64,000 nucleotides of DNA, from assembly GCF_002443155.1 (NCBI RefSeq), contig NZ_CP023667.1, positions 3,224,001-3,288,000 of the forward strand. Reading direction: 5' to 3'. The notes beneath the pieces are model-generated. The model did no database searches and was not told where the DNA came from. It saw only the letters and a list, made by a program, of their open reading frames with translations. The position numbers were made by a program, and so were the translations under genes. The DNA comes from Alcaligenes faecalis. GTDB taxonomy: Bacteria > Pseudomonadota > Gammaproteobacteria > Burkholderiales > Burkholderiaceae_B. Shown here piece by piece: positions 55,748 to 64,000 of the stretch; positions within the stretch are counted from its first letter, which is position 1, and each line of letters starts with the position of its first letter.

Positions 55748-57097
55748 TCAAACCGGGCGCGTAAATAAGGCGTAGAAAAAACCGTCGCCATCTGCCAGCG
55801 ATCGTCCCGCAACGCCGGGCAAAATCTGGCCAGGAGAGTCCAAAAGCTGCGCCTCGGGGTGACGGGCCAAAAACGCCTCAACCTGTTGTTCCCCTTCAGC
55901 TGGGAAAATCGAGCAGGTCGAATACAGGAAATGCCCGCCGGGCCGCAATGTGGACCACAAGGCATCCAGTATAGAGCTTTGCAAACGCGCGGTATCAGCA
56001 ATGTCCGACTCGCGGCGCAACCAGCGAATATCGGGGTGACGACGCACAATACCCGAGGCGGTACAAGGCACATCCGCCAGGATGGCGTCAAAGGGCTGAC
56101 CATCCCACCACTGAGCAGGACGAGCCGCATCGCCCCGTTTCAATTGAACTTTGTCGCTGGCTAGGCCCAGACGACGCAGGTTATGACCTACGCGCTCCAG
56201 ACGCTCGCCGTCCGAATCCAGGGCCAACAAGGAAACATCCGCCTGCTCCAGCAAATGAGCGGTCTTGCCACCTGGGGCCGCGCACGCATCCAGCACGCGC
56301 ATGCCATCCTTGACCGGCAAAAGCAGACCGGCTTGCTGAGCCGACCAGTCCTGCACCGACCACCAGCCCAGATCAAACCCAGGAATCGCCTGAACCGGCA
56401 TGGCCTTGTCCAAGGTAACGGCACCCGTGCCGGGGCTGCTGGACGCAATACCGGCTTCCGTCAGCACCGCCTGCAAGCGCTCCACCGAGCAACGACGCTG
56501 ATTCACGCGCAAGGTCAAAGGACCGGGGCGATTGGCCGCTTGCAACAGCGCTTCCCAATCACGCGGGTAAGCACGGCGCAACTCCTTGACCCACCAGCCG
56601 GGGTGATTCCAGCGTGCTTCAGGGCGGCTCTCCACCTGAGACAGGATCATCTTGCGCTCGCGTGTAAAGCGACGCAGCACCCCGTTCACCAAGCCCTTGG
56701 ACAGACGCAGCGCAGCCTGGCTATCAGCCGCACGCACAGCCTGATCCACCACCGTATGCACGGCATAGACCGGCACATCCGGGCGATCCTCAAAAGCCTT
56801 GGCATCCTCTTGCACACGCATGGCTGTATCCAGCAAGGCCAGCGACACCATCAGCAAGGCATCCAGCCAGGTATTGCTGGGCTGGCGTGGCACCAGCGTG
56901 ATACGAATCTGACGGGCATGGCCCAGGCGGCGCAAAACATGGAAGCTGACAGACTGCACCGCCGCACGGGCTGGCGCTGGCGTTGCAGCCAGGCTTTCAG
57001 TCAGGGACTTGCCTGCCAGTACGCCTTCAATATTGCGCGCACTCAGCAACATGACTTCAGACAGGGGCAAAGAGGGAGAAAGATGGGCGTCGGACAC
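55748..57097 (-). CDS. rsmB: 16S rRNA (cytosine967-C5)-methyltransferase
   Basis: RsmB (Fmu) methylates C967 of 16S rRNA. The 449-residue product has an N-terminal NusB-like domain (LLSARNIEGVLAGKSLTESL to about 160). The C-terminal methyltransferase domain has LDACAAPGGKTAHLLE, the catalytic Cys in ADVPCTASGIVRRHPDI and the second Cys in LYSTCSIFPAEG. The best start is GTG 57097 or ATG 57052. The open frame runs on to 57703 but overlaps rimO on the opposite strand and is rejected. It is the first gene of rsmB-DUF4390-ntrY-ntrX. Confidence 0.92.
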   Translation of the reverse strand: MSDAHLSPSLPLSEVMLLSARNIEGVLAGKSLTESLAATPAPARAAVQSVSFHVLRRLGHARQIRITLVPRQPSNTWLDALLMVSLALLDTAMRVQEDAKAFEDRPDVPVYAVHTVVDQAVRAADSQAALRLSKGLVNGVLRRFTRERKMILSQVESRPEARWNHPGWWVKELRRAYPRDWEALLQAANRPGPLTLRVNQRRCSVERLQAVLTEAGIASSSPGTGAVTLDKAMPVQAIPGFDLGWWSVQDWSAQQAGLLLPVKDGMRVLDACAAPGGKTAHLLEQADVSLLALDSDGERLERVGHNLRRLGLASDKVQLKRGDAARPAQWWDGQPFDAILADVPCTASGIVRRHPDIRWLRRESDIADTARLQSSILDALWSTLRPGGHFLYSTCSIFPAEGEQQVEAFLARHPEAQLLDSPGQILPGVAGRSLADGDGFFYALFTRPV

Positions 57098-57256
57098 AGA
57101 ACAACCGCTAGAAAAGAAAAATATGACTGCGACTGTAGCACTATTTGCCGCATAAACCGGGCTCAAACGCACAAGATACGCACGCATCCGGGCATGGGAC
57201 GGTAAAATCAAGCCTATTTCCCAATTTCGAGCCCTCAAGCTCCAGAAGGACCCTCT

Positions 57257-58576
57257 ATGAGCGCCCCCAAAGTCGGATTCGTGAGCCTGGGTTGTCCCAA
57301 GGCCCTGGTCGATTCCGAACGAATTCTTACCCAGCTGCGTACCGACGGCTATCAGATCACCCCCAGCTACGACAATGCGGATGTGGTGGTGGTCAATACC
57401 TGTGGCTTTATCGACAGCGCCAAGGCTGAATCGCTGGAAGCGATCGGCGAGGCACTGGCTGAGAACGGCCGTGTCATTGTCACCGGTTGTATGGGTGTGG
57501 ACGAAGGATTGATTCGCGACGTACACCCCTCGGTGCTGTCCGTCAGCGGCCCCCAGCAATACGAGCAGGTACTGCGCGCCGTGCGTGAAGCCGCCCCGCC
57601 CTCGCTGGACCACAATCCCTACATTGATCTGGTACCGCCACAAGGCATCAAGCTGACCCCGCGTCACTACGCCTACCTGAAGATTTCCGAAGGCTGTAAC
57701 CACAGCTGCAGCTTCTGTATTATCCCGTCCATGCGCGGCAAGCTCGTCAGCCGCCCTGTCGGCGACGTGCTGGGCGAAGCCGAGCGTCTAGTCAAGGCTG
57801 GCGTCAAAGAGCTGTTGGTGATCTCGCAGGACACCAGCGCCTACGGCGTAGACATCCGCCAGCGTACGGGCTTCTGGAATGGCCGCCCCGTCAAGTCCAG
57901 CATGCTGGACTTAAGCGCCGCCCTGTCCGAGCTGGGTGCCTGGGTGCGTCTGCACTACGTCTACCCCTACCCGCATGTGGACAACATCATTCCCCTGATG
58001 GCCGAGGGCAAAGTGCTGCCGTACCTGGATATCCCCTTCCAGCACGCCAGCCCTTCGGTGCTACGTTCCATGAAGCGCCCTGCGTTTGAAGATCGCACCC
58101 TGTCACGTATCAAGCAATGGCGTCAGGACTGCCCGGATCTGACCATCCGCTCCACCTTCATCGTGGGCTTCCCCGGTGAAACCGAGGAAGACTTCCAATA
58201 CCTGCTGGACTGGATGACCGAGGCCCAACTGGATCGCGTTGGCTGTTTCCAGTATTCCCCCGTGGAAGGCGCCCCCGCCAACAAACTCGACGGCATCGTC
58301 CCTGACGAAGTCAAGCAAGAGCGCTGGGAACGCTTCATGGAACATCAGCAAGCCATCTCCACCGCTCGCCTGGCTGCCAAAGTGGGCCGCGAAATGGACG
58401 TGCTGATTGATGAGATCGACGAAGACGGCGATGCCGTTGGCCGCTCCAGCGCCGACGCCCCGGAAATTGACGGCAACGTCTTCATCACCAGCGAACAAAA
58501 ACTGGAACCCGGTCAAATGGTGCGCGTGCGTATTACAGATTCCAGTGAATATGACTTGTTTGGAGAACAGATCTAA
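57257..58576 (+). CDS. rimO: Ribosomal protein S12 methylthiotransferase
   Basis: Radical-SAM enzyme that adds a methylthio group to the conserved Asp of ribosomal protein S12. The 439-residue product has an N-terminal UPF0004 domain with three cluster cysteines (SLGCPK, NTCGFI, TGCMG). The radical-SAM triad is C150-C154-C157 in [14 protein letters not shown]-terminal TRAM domain follows (about 370-439). AAGGA lies upstream of ATG 57257. It is divergent from rsmB and followed by a terminator. Confidence 0.95.
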   Translation: MSAPKVGFVSLGCPKALVDSERILTQLRTDGYQITPSYDNADVVVVNTCGFIDSAKAESLEAIGEALAENGRVIVTGCMGVDEGLIRDVHPSVLSVSGPQQYEQVLRAVREAAPPSLDHNPYIDLVPPQGIKLTPRHYAYLKISEGCNHSCSFCIIPSMRGKLVSRPVGDVLGEAERLVKAGVKELLVISQDTSAYGVDIRQRTGFWNGRPVKSSMLDLSAALSELGAWVRLHYVYPYPHVDNIIPLMAEGKVLPYLDIPFQHASPSVLRSMKRPAFEDRTLSRIKQWRQDCPDLTIRSTFIVGFPGETEEDFQYLLDWMTEAQLDRVGCFQYSPVEGAPANKLDGIVPDEVKQERWERFMEHQQAISTARLAAKVGREMDVLIDEIDEDGDAVGRSSADAPEIDGNVFITSEQKLEPGQMVRVRITDSSEYDLFGEQI

Positions 58577-58603
58577 GCACTGGCTAGTCCTGATAGCCTG
58601 ATC

Positions 58604-58640
58604 AAGCCAGTGGGGTCACAATGACCACACTGGCTTTTAT
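58604..58640 (+). terminator. Terminator after rimO
   Basis: AAGCCAGTG pairs with CACTGGCTT, with inner GGTCA/TGACC pairing, then TTTTAT. Confidence 0.85.
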
Positions 58641-58737
58641 ACGCAAGCCCCTCATTAACTTCCCTGCTCACCTGCTCTGCTGCCTATCCCTTCTCATTCA
58701 GGCATAGGCGGCCCGGCACATTACCCAAGGATCTTTC

Positions 58738-59262
58738 ATGCCTGTCTACCAATTAGATCAACACGCCCCACAAATCGACGACAGCAGCTTTGTTGCCGCA
58801 GAGGCCACCCTGATTGGCAAGGTCGTATTGAAAGAGAAAAGCAGTGTCTGGCCCGGTGCCGTTATCCGTGGCGACAACGAAACCATTACCGTGGGTGTAG
58901 GCTCCAACGTGCAAGAAGGCGCAGTACTGCACACCGATCCAGGCTACCCGCTGGATATTGGCGACCATGTCACCATCGGCCACCAAGCCATGCTGCACGG
59001 CTGTACCATCGGTGAAGGCGCGTTGATCGGTATCCAGGCGGTCGTGCTGAACGGTGCCGTCATCGGTCGCGATAGCCTGGTTGGTGCTGGCGCATTGGTC
59101 ACGGAAGGCAAAGTCTTCCCGGAACGCAGCCTGATCATCGGATCGCCTGCCAAAGCCGTGCGTACCCTGAGCGATGAAGACATTGCCAAGCTACGCCAAA
59201 ACGCCAGTGTTTACGCCGAACGCGGTGGCCACTACAAAACGGCTTTGAAACGCATAGACTAA
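58738..59262 (+). CDS. Gamma-class carbonic anhydrase family protein
   Basis: A 174-residue left-handed beta-helix protein built of hexapeptide repeats (SVWPGAVIRGDNETITVGVG, NVQEGAVLHTDPGYPLDIGD). The three predicted metal ligands are His65 (AVLHTD), His82 and His87 (GHQAMLHGC). A C-terminal helix follows (SDEDIAKLRQNASVYAERG). The family includes YrdA and CaiE-like proteins, and carbonic anhydrase activity is not always found. It stands alone between the rimO terminator and galE. Confidence 0.9.
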   Translation: MPVYQLDQHAPQIDDSSFVAAEATLIGKVVLKEKSSVWPGAVIRGDNETITVGVGSNVQEGAVLHTDPGYPLDIGDHVTIGHQAMLHGCTIGEGALIGIQAVVLNGAVIGRDSLVGAGALVTEGKVFPERSLIIGSPAKAVRTLSDEDIAKLRQNASVYAERGGHYKTALKRID

Positions 59263-59299
59263 GCACTTCTTTTCAACTTGCATTTAACTGGAAAGACCT

Positions 59300-60307
59300 A
59301 TGGCCAAAACCATTCTTGTCACTGGCGGTACCGGCTTTATCGGCTCTCACACCTGTGTGGAGTTGATTGCACACGGTTATCAGGTTCTGATCCTGGACAA
59401 CTTGAGCAATAGCCAAAAAAGTGTCTTGGATGCCATCGAGAAAATTACGGGTACTCAAACCGGTTTCATCGAAGGCGATATCCGGGATCGAGCCTTGCTC
59501 GACACGATTTTTCAGCAACACACAATTGCGGCAGTCATTCATTTTGCGGGTTTGAAAGCGGTGGGCGAGTCGGTCGCCCAACCACTCAAGTACTACGACA
59601 ACAACATCACTGGTACGCTGACTCTGTTGCAAGCCATGCAGCAGGCCAATGTGCGCACCCTGGTGTTCTCGTCTTCTGCTACCGTCTATGGCGATCCCCA
59701 ACAGCTTCCCATTCCAGAGACACACCCACTGTCCGCAACCAATACCTATGGCCACACCAAGCTGGTGCTGGAACAAGCAATGGGTAACCTCTACCAAAGC
59801 GAATCGGGCTGGCGCATTGGCCTGCTACGTTACTTCAATCCAGTAGGCGCTCACGAGTCCGGACTGATTGGTGAAGCCCCCCAAGGCATTCCTAATAATC
59901 TGATGCCCTATATCGCGCAAGTTGCGACTGGACAACGTGAACAAGTACAGGTTTTCGGCCACGACTATGACACAGCAGACGGCACTGGCGTGCGGGACTA
60001 CATCCATGTCACTGATCTGGCTGAAGGCCATGTTGCCGCCTTGGAATACCTGGAAACCAAGGATAGCGAGCTGCTGACTGTCAACTTGGGGACAGGCCAG
60101 GGCTATTCCGTTCTCGAGATGATTGCAGCCTTCGCCCACAGCTGTGGACACTCTATCCCCTACTCGCTCGTCCCTCGCCGTCCCGGCGACATCGCTGCTT
60201 GCTGGGCCGATACCCAGAAAGCCCGCGAAACACTGGGTTGGGAAGCCAAAAAAGGCATCCAGGAAATGTGCGACGACGCCTGGCGCTGGCAATCCGGCCA
60301 GTCCTGA
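59300..60307 (+). CDS. galE: UDP-glucose 4-epimerase
   Basis: Extended SDR epimerase interconverting UDP-glucose and UDP-galactose for surface polysaccharides. The 335-residue product has GGTGFIGSHTCVEL (NAD loop), LDNLSNS, the Ser of FSSSATVYGDP, the Y150-x3-K154 pair in YGHTKLVLE, and LRYFNPVGAHESGLIGE, which fits GalE rather than a related epimerase. It is 37 bases downstream of the carbonic anhydrase gene. No other gal or polysaccharide genes adjoin it. Confidence 0.93.
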   Translation: MAKTILVTGGTGFIGSHTCVELIAHGYQVLILDNLSNSQKSVLDAIEKITGTQTGFIEGDIRDRALLDTIFQQHTIAAVIHFAGLKAVGESVAQPLKYYDNNITGTLTLLQAMQQANVRTLVFSSSATVYGDPQQLPIPETHPLSATNTYGHTKLVLEQAMGNLYQSESGWRIGLLRYFNPVGAHESGLIGEAPQGIPNNLMPYIAQVATGQREQVQVFGHDYDTADGTGVRDYIHVTDLAEGHVAALEYLETKDSELLTVNLGTGQGYSVLEMIAAFAHSCGHSIPYSLVPRRPGDIAACWADTQKARETLGWEAKKGIQEMCDDAWRWQSGQS

Positions 60308-60429
60308 TCTCTTCCCTCCTGCCATCGCCGTTGGCGATGGCACGTTGACAGATGATTGATTTGCAAGGAAGAAAACGGGTCCTAGAATGAAGGCGTCAAT
60401 CTAAAAACCACCTTCAGAGACAGATCCCT

Positions 60430-61191
60430 ATGAAAACCTACCGCATCGGTCAGATCGTCCCCAGCTCCAACACCACCATGGAAACCGAGATTCCTGCCAT
60501 GTTGCAGGCTCGTTACGCCGAGTTCCCTGAGGAGCGCTTCACCTTCCACTCCTCGCGCATGCGCATGATGCACGTGAACCCCGAAGAGCTGAAAGCCATG
60601 GATATCGCCAGCGACCGCTGCGCAGTTGAACTGAGCGACGCCCGTATGAGCGTGATGGCCTACGCTTGCCTGGTTGCCATCATGGCCCAAGGCGACGGCT
60701 ACCACCGCGTCTCGCAAGCCCGTCTGCAAAACACCGTTAAAGAAAACGGCGTGGAAATTCCTGTGCTGAGCTCGGCCGGTGCCCTGGTCGATACGCTGAA
60801 AGAATTCGGCTACAAGAAAGTCTCCATCATCACCCCTTACATGAAACCGCTGACCAAGCGCGTGGCTGACTACATCGAAGCTGAAGGCATCGAAGTTCAA
60901 GACTCCATCAGCCTGGAAGTGTCGGACAACCTGGAAGTGGGCCTGCTGAACCCGGAAAACCTGCTGGAGCACGTCAAACGCCTGAACCACGACGGCGTGG
61001 ACGCAGTTATTCTGTCCGCTTGCGTGCAGATGCCTTCCCTGCCTGCTATCCAGCGCGCCCAAGACCAGATCGGCAAACCCGTTCTGTCCGCCGCTGTTTG
61101 CACCGTGTACCAAATGCTCAAGACCCTGGGTCTGGAAACCCGCGTTCCTAACGCTGGCCACATCCTGTCTGGCGCCAAACCACAAGCCTGA
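60430..61191 (+). CDS. maiA: Maleate cis-trans isomerase
   Basis: Converts maleate to fumarate without cofactor. The 253-residue product fits the Asp/Glu racemase superfamily, maleate isomerase branch. Visible are GQIVPSSNTTMETEIPAML and the catalytic cysteine pair Cys80 (YACLVAIMAQG) and Cys198 (SACVQMPSLP), with TPYMKPLT and PVLSAAVCTVYQML. It differs from typical nicotinate-pathway copies only in context: no nic genes are nearby. A strong terminator follows; a LysR gene lies 300 bp downstream. Confidence 0.93.
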   Translation: MKTYRIGQIVPSSNTTMETEIPAMLQARYAEFPEERFTFHSSRMRMMHVNPEELKAMDIASDRCAVELSDARMSVMAYACLVAIMAQGDGYHRVSQARLQNTVKENGVEIPVLSSAGALVDTLKEFGYKKVSIITPYMKPLTKRVADYIEAEGIEVQDSISLEVSDNLEVGLLNPENLLEHVKRLNHDGVDAVILSACVQMPSLPAIQRAQDQIGKPVLSAAVCTVYQMLKTLGLETRVPNAGHILSGAKPQA

Positions 61192-61213
61192 TCGAACAGG
61201 TTTAGCTGTACAA

Positions 61214-61248
61214 AGCCCTGCCGACATACAGTCGGCGGGGCTTTTTTT
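61214..61248 (+). terminator. Terminator after maiA
   Basis: AGCCCTGCCGAC / GTCGGCGGGGCT stem with one mismatch, followed by a run of T. Confidence 0.9.
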
Positions 61249-61380
61249 ATGCTTAGACGTCCTCAATGCGCGCCGTAAAAACCGCAGTTGTAGCGGCTCA
61301 TAAACAAACGCCAAGCCATGGACGGTCGTTCGCCCTCGATACAGGCTGATAACACCCTCTACTACTACATCCGTATGGAT

Positions 61381-61413
61381 CTATGGCGTAGACACGACAC
61401 GAAATAGCCATAG
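61381..61413. repeat. Inverted repeat upstream of the LysR gene
   Basis: CTATGGC and GCCATAG form perfect 7-bp arms separated by 19 bases, about 80 bp before the LysR ATG. It could be a regulator site, but no T-N11-A core is obvious. Confidence 0.3.
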
Positions 61414-61491
61414 AGCTTAGAGCGATGACTCTCTCCGCTGCCACCGTCAGCCCAGATGCAGATAATCAAAAAAAAGCGATATGATGCCTGC

Positions 61492-62379
61492 ATGAAACTG
61501 GACCTTCTAACCCTCAAACTGTTTGTCCGCATCCTGGAAGAAGGCACGATCAGCCAAGCGGCAGAGCGTGAGCATATTGCTGCCGCCGCGGTCAGCCGCC
61601 GGATTGCGGATCTGGAACAGTCTCTGAACACCACCTTGCTGCTGCGTACGAACAAAGGTGTCAGCCCAACTGCGGCGGGCCTGGAGCTGCTGTACCGCTC
61701 ACGTGCCTTGCTCAACAGTGCGCAAGAGATCGAGACGCGCCTTCAAGCGTTTTCGCAAGGCCAACAAGGGCTGGTACATATCCTGGCCAATACATCGGCC
61801 ATCTCTCAGTTTCTGGCCGAGCCACTGGGCGAATTTGGACGTCTGCACCCCGCTATTCCCCTGCAACTGGAAGAACAGACCAGCCTGGACATTATTCGGG
61901 CTCTGGCAGAGGGCAAAGCCGACCTGGGTGTCTTTACCCGCCTGCCTTACGCAGCCGATATCGAAGCTTACCCATTTCGCAGTGACAAGCTGGTCGTGCT
62001 GGTGCCTATCAATCACCCCTTGGCTCAGCATGACAAAGTCCGTTTCGAGCAAACGCTGGAGCATGAGCAGATCACGCTGCTAACGGGCACGCAGCTGCAT
62101 TACCAGATCACCAAAATCGCCATGGAAGCCAACCGCTCGGTGCGTATCCGCACCGAGGTTTCTGGCTACGACGCCATGTGCTTATTGATCAATGCAGGCA
62201 TGGGTATAGGCATCTTGCCGCGCAAGAGCGCCAGCATTTATCAGATCCCCAATACCCGTATGATTGAGCTGGACGAAGAATGGAGCCAGCGAGAAATTCT
62301 GATCGGTGTGCGCCGCCGCAGTGACCTGCAACCGAGCGCAGAAAGCTTGCTGAGCTTCCTGCTCGAGAGCGGCGCTTAA
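61492..62379 (+). CDS. LysR-family transcriptional regulator
   Basis: A 295-residue regulator. The N-terminal helix-turn-helix is at about 5-62 (LKLFVRILEEGTISQAAERE then AAAAVSRRIADLEQSL). The C-terminal periplasmic-binding-like effector domain runs from about 90 to 290. Its target is not evident: maiA lies upstream on the same strand, and the HpcH/HpaI aldolase converges from downstream. ATG 61492 is preferred over 61456. No ribosome site is seen. Confidence 0.88.
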   Translation: MKLDLLTLKLFVRILEEGTISQAAEREHIAAAAVSRRIADLEQSLNTTLLLRTNKGVSPTAAGLELLYRSRALLNSAQEIETRLQAFSQGQQGLVHILANTSAISQFLAEPLGEFGRLHPAIPLQLEEQTSLDIIRALAEGKADLGVFTRLPYAADIEAYPFRSDKLVVLVPINHPLAQHDKVRFEQTLEHEQITLLTGTQLHYQITKIAMEANRSVRIRTEVSGYDAMCLLINAGMGIGILPRKSASIYQIPNTRMIELDEEWSQREILIGVRRRSDLQPSAESLLSFLLESGA

Positions 62380-62499
62380 GAAAGCCGACCTTAGCCGGTG
62401 CTACGGCCAAGGTCATATCGTCTAATAAGCAGGCCCGGCCTTTACAACATAACTGAGGCGGAGCAGCTATCCGCAAGACGCCTGGCGATCAAACCAGCG

Positions 62500-63306
62500 T
62501 TAGTAAGCTGCGCCGGGCTGAGCAACGGGCACCTCAACCTCGTCCTTGAATTGACCCAACAAAGCCGTTGCCGCCTGCCGCAATAACACCGCGTCCACGC
62601 CTACGGCCACAAACAAGGCCCCCAAGGACAAATAGTGATGCGCTGCCTCGACATTGGCCTGCAAGATTCCGGGAGCCTTACCCGCCTTGCTGATACGCAC
62701 AATCGCATCCTCAATCGCTGACAAAACGTCTGGATGCCCTGGTTCGGTCAAATACCCCATACTGGCCGCCAAATCCGCCGGGCCGATGAAAATACCGTCC
62801 ACGCCCTCCACCGCCAGAATCTCGTCCAGATGATCCAGTGCCTCGCGAGTTTCCACCTGACAAATCACGCACATTTCCTGATTGGCCCGCGCCACATAGT
62901 CCGTGGTCGCCCCCCAGCGAGCAGCACGTGCCAAGGCTGCACCCACCCCTCGAATGCCATGCGGAGGATACCGTGTCGCGGCAACAGCCGCTTTGGCCTG
63001 CTCCGCGTTTTGCACCATGGGAATTAAAAGGTTCTGAGCCCCCATATCCAGCAGCAGCTTGATCTGCACAGGGTCATTCCAGCTGGGACGCACAATCGGC
63101 GCAATAGGATGGGCCGATACGGCCTGCAACTGCGCCAACAAAGTCTGTACCGTATTGGGAACATGCTCGCCATCCAGCAAGATCCAGTCATAGCCCAGGC
63201 CTGCACAGAGATCCGCCACATACGGGCTGGCCAAGCCATGCCACAAACCAATCTGGGACTTGCCCTGCCGCAAAGCCTGCTTGAATGCATTTACCGGGTG
63301 CTTCAT
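62500..63306 (-). CDS. HpcH/HpaI-family class II aldolase
   Basis: A 268-residue divalent-metal aldolase acting on 2-oxo acids. Motifs: [27 protein letters not shown] (catalytic His region nearby), [41 protein letters not shown] (metal Glu) and [16 protein letters not shown] (metal Asp). It resembles 4-hydroxy-2-oxoheptanedioate aldolase (HpaI), but no other hpa genes are present, so the substrate (4-hydroxy-2-oxo acid or related) is open. The gene is preceded by a region without other genes and stands alone. Confidence 0.88.
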   Translation of the reverse strand: MKHPVNAFKQALRQGKSQIGLWHGLASPYVADLCAGLGYDWILLDGEHVPNTVQTLLAQLQAVSAHPIAPIVRPSWNDPVQIKLLLDMGAQNLLIPMVQNAEQAKAAVAATRYPPHGIRGVGAALARAARWGATTDYVARANQEMCVICQVETREALDHLDEILAVEGVDGIFIGPADLAASMGYLTEPGHPDVLSAIEDAIVRISKAGKAPGILQANVEAAHHYLSLGALFVAVGVDAVLLRQAATALLGQFKDEVEVPVAQPGAAY

Positions 63307-63439
63307 GTCCTCTCCTTGTCATGTGCTTAGGCGTCAAACAAGTAGTGTAAAGCGCACAAGGTAGAAGTGAGCACAGGGCCTGATTGTTTTGTCTCTGAGC
63401 ATACCCATGCAGAACCAGCAGACAAGAGTAGGCAACAGA

Positions 63440-63462
63440 AACGGCCCACTCAATGGGCCGTT
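63440..63462 (-). terminator. Terminator after the ABC ATPase gene
   Basis: AACGGCCCA / TGGGCCGTT hairpin with a five-base loop, then TTTCTGTTG on the minus strand. Confidence 0.75.
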
Positions 63463-63487
63463 CTTCTTGATGCAATGGCAGACGTAA

Positions 63488-64000
63488 TTACAAGGCCTGA
63501 CCAACCTCTTTCACCAACTCCCCAAAGCGGGGTGTAGTGCGATCTCGCGGACGTGGCAGGTCTACCTCTATCCGGGCGCTGACACCAGCCGGGCTGCCAC
63601 CCAGAACGATAATGGTATCGGCCAAAAAGACCGCTTCGTCAATGTCGTGCGTCACAAACAGAACCGCTGCCGAACTACGCTGCCACACTTGAACCAGCTC
63701 ATCCTGCAAGGCCTGACGAGTCAAGGCATCCACGGCAGAAAAAGGTTCATCCATCAACAACAAATCCGGCTGCACAGCCAAGGCGCGGGCAATGCCAACA
63801 CGCTGTACCTGACCACCCGACAGTTGATGCGGCCAGCGGTCTTTCAGATGCGCCAAACCCACCTGATTCAAGGCGGCATCCACACGCTGATCACGCTCTT
63901 CACGCGATAAGCCCAACCCTTCCAGACCATAAGCCACGTTGGAAGCAATACGTCGCCAAGGCAACAGACGACTGTCCTGAAACACGAAGGCATTGGCACG
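63488..64000 (-). CDS. ABC transporter ATP-binding protein, SsuB/TauB/nitrate type (partial)
   Basis: The right edge cuts the 5' part; 170 residues remain, without Walker A. Visible are Q-loop FVFQDSRLLPWRRIASNVAYG, signature LSGGQVQRVGIARAL, Walker B LLLMDEPFSAVDALTR and switch His FVTHDIDEAVFLAD, a pattern typical of ATPases for sulfonate, taurine or nitrate import. An apparent GTG start at 63985 is inside the protein, since the frame stays open to the edge. The substrate cannot be told. Confidence 0.88.
   Translation of the reverse strand, partial: RANAFVFQDSRLLPWRRIASNVAYGLEGLGLSREERDQRVDAALNQVGLAHLKDRWPHQLSGGQVQRVGIARALAVQPDLLLMDEPFSAVDALTRQALQDELVQVWQRSSAAVLFVTHDIDEAVFLADTIIVLGGSPAGVSARIEVDLPRPRDRTTPRFGELVKEVGQAL

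Larger units (their letters stand above)
61192..61491 (+). other. 300-bp gap between maiA and the LysR gene
   Basis: Contains the maiA terminator (61214-61248), then about 130 bases without features. An inverted repeat (61381-61413) and a TATGAT box (61480-61485) six bases from the LysR ATG follow. No credible small ORF was seen. Confidence 0.5.

Noticed and set aside
57098..57703. Upstream extension of rsmB
   Set aside because: It covers the start of rimO on the other strand, and the added sequence resembles no rsmB N-terminus.
62387..62414. Hairpin GACCTTaGCCG / CGGCcAAGGTC after the LysR gene as terminator
   Set aside because: The stem is good, but no T-run follows on either strand, so it was not called.

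Overview
The window looks like a chromosomal segment of a betaproteobacterium of the Alcaligenaceae, most likely an Alcaligenes (A. faecalis-like). The grounds are the moderately high GC content and several gene orders typical of Burkholderiales (kdsDC-lptCAB-hpf-ptsN-hprK-rapZ; gpmA-envC-ctp-ThiF; rsmB-DUF4390-ntrYX; rhodanese-grxC-secB-gpsA). An orphan Bug/TctC binding protein and a maleate isomerase of the Alcaligenes type point the same way. The species is inferred, not demonstrated. I see no rRNA, tRNA, CRISPR array, prophage or insertion sequence.

Layout. 1-6.7 kb: truncated ilvA, a YqaA-type membrane protein, a 1313-residue FAD/Fe-S oxidoreductase fusion and a small FMN-binding protein. 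7-13 kb: the most accessory-looking part, two tandem subtilisin-type autotransporters with acidic trinucleotide-repeat loops. The first copy is broken by two frame lesions that cancel each other; the second is intact. 13-20.7 kb (minus strand): apt, then a bd-oxidase operon read as GbsR-like regulator, cydA, cydB, cydX, cydD, cydC, with a perfect 18-bp palindrome just before its first gene. 20.9-28.7 kb: Kdo synthesis and LPS transport genes, ribosome hibernation factor, nitrogen-PTS genes, rapZ and rlpA. The place where rpoN often sits is empty.

28.8-36.5 kb: rsmI, divergent yraN-diaA-BON lipoprotein-thioredoxin, argB and a HAD nucleotidase, then an aldehyde dehydrogenase divergent from an AraC regulator. 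36.5-47 kb: ThiF/MoeB, C-terminal protease, EnvC-like and gpmA on the minus strand; rhodanese, grxC, secB, gpsA and a Bug protein on the plus strand; trmL, comF and a methyltransferase. 47-52 kb: TonB-dependent receptor divergent from a two-component system, then an FMN riboswitch ahead of a single lumazine synthase gene. 52-57 kb (minus strand): rsmB, DUF4390, NtrY-like kinase and a short NtrX-like regulator without an AAA+ domain. 57-64 kb: rimO, gamma carbonic anhydrase, galE, maleate isomerase, LysR regulator, HpcH/HpaI aldolase and a truncated ABC ATPase.

How parts fit together. The cyd block supplies both subunits, the small CydX subunit and the CydDC exporter needed for bd-oxidase assembly, and probably its own regulator. 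kdsD to lptB covers Kdo production and LPS transport. The missing rpoN and the NtrX-like protein lacking its sigma-54 activation domain are consistent with a lineage in which sigma-54 control has been lost. The best candidates for new biology are the repeat-bearing autotransporter pair, the palindrome-controlled bd-oxidase operon and the cut-down NtrYX system.
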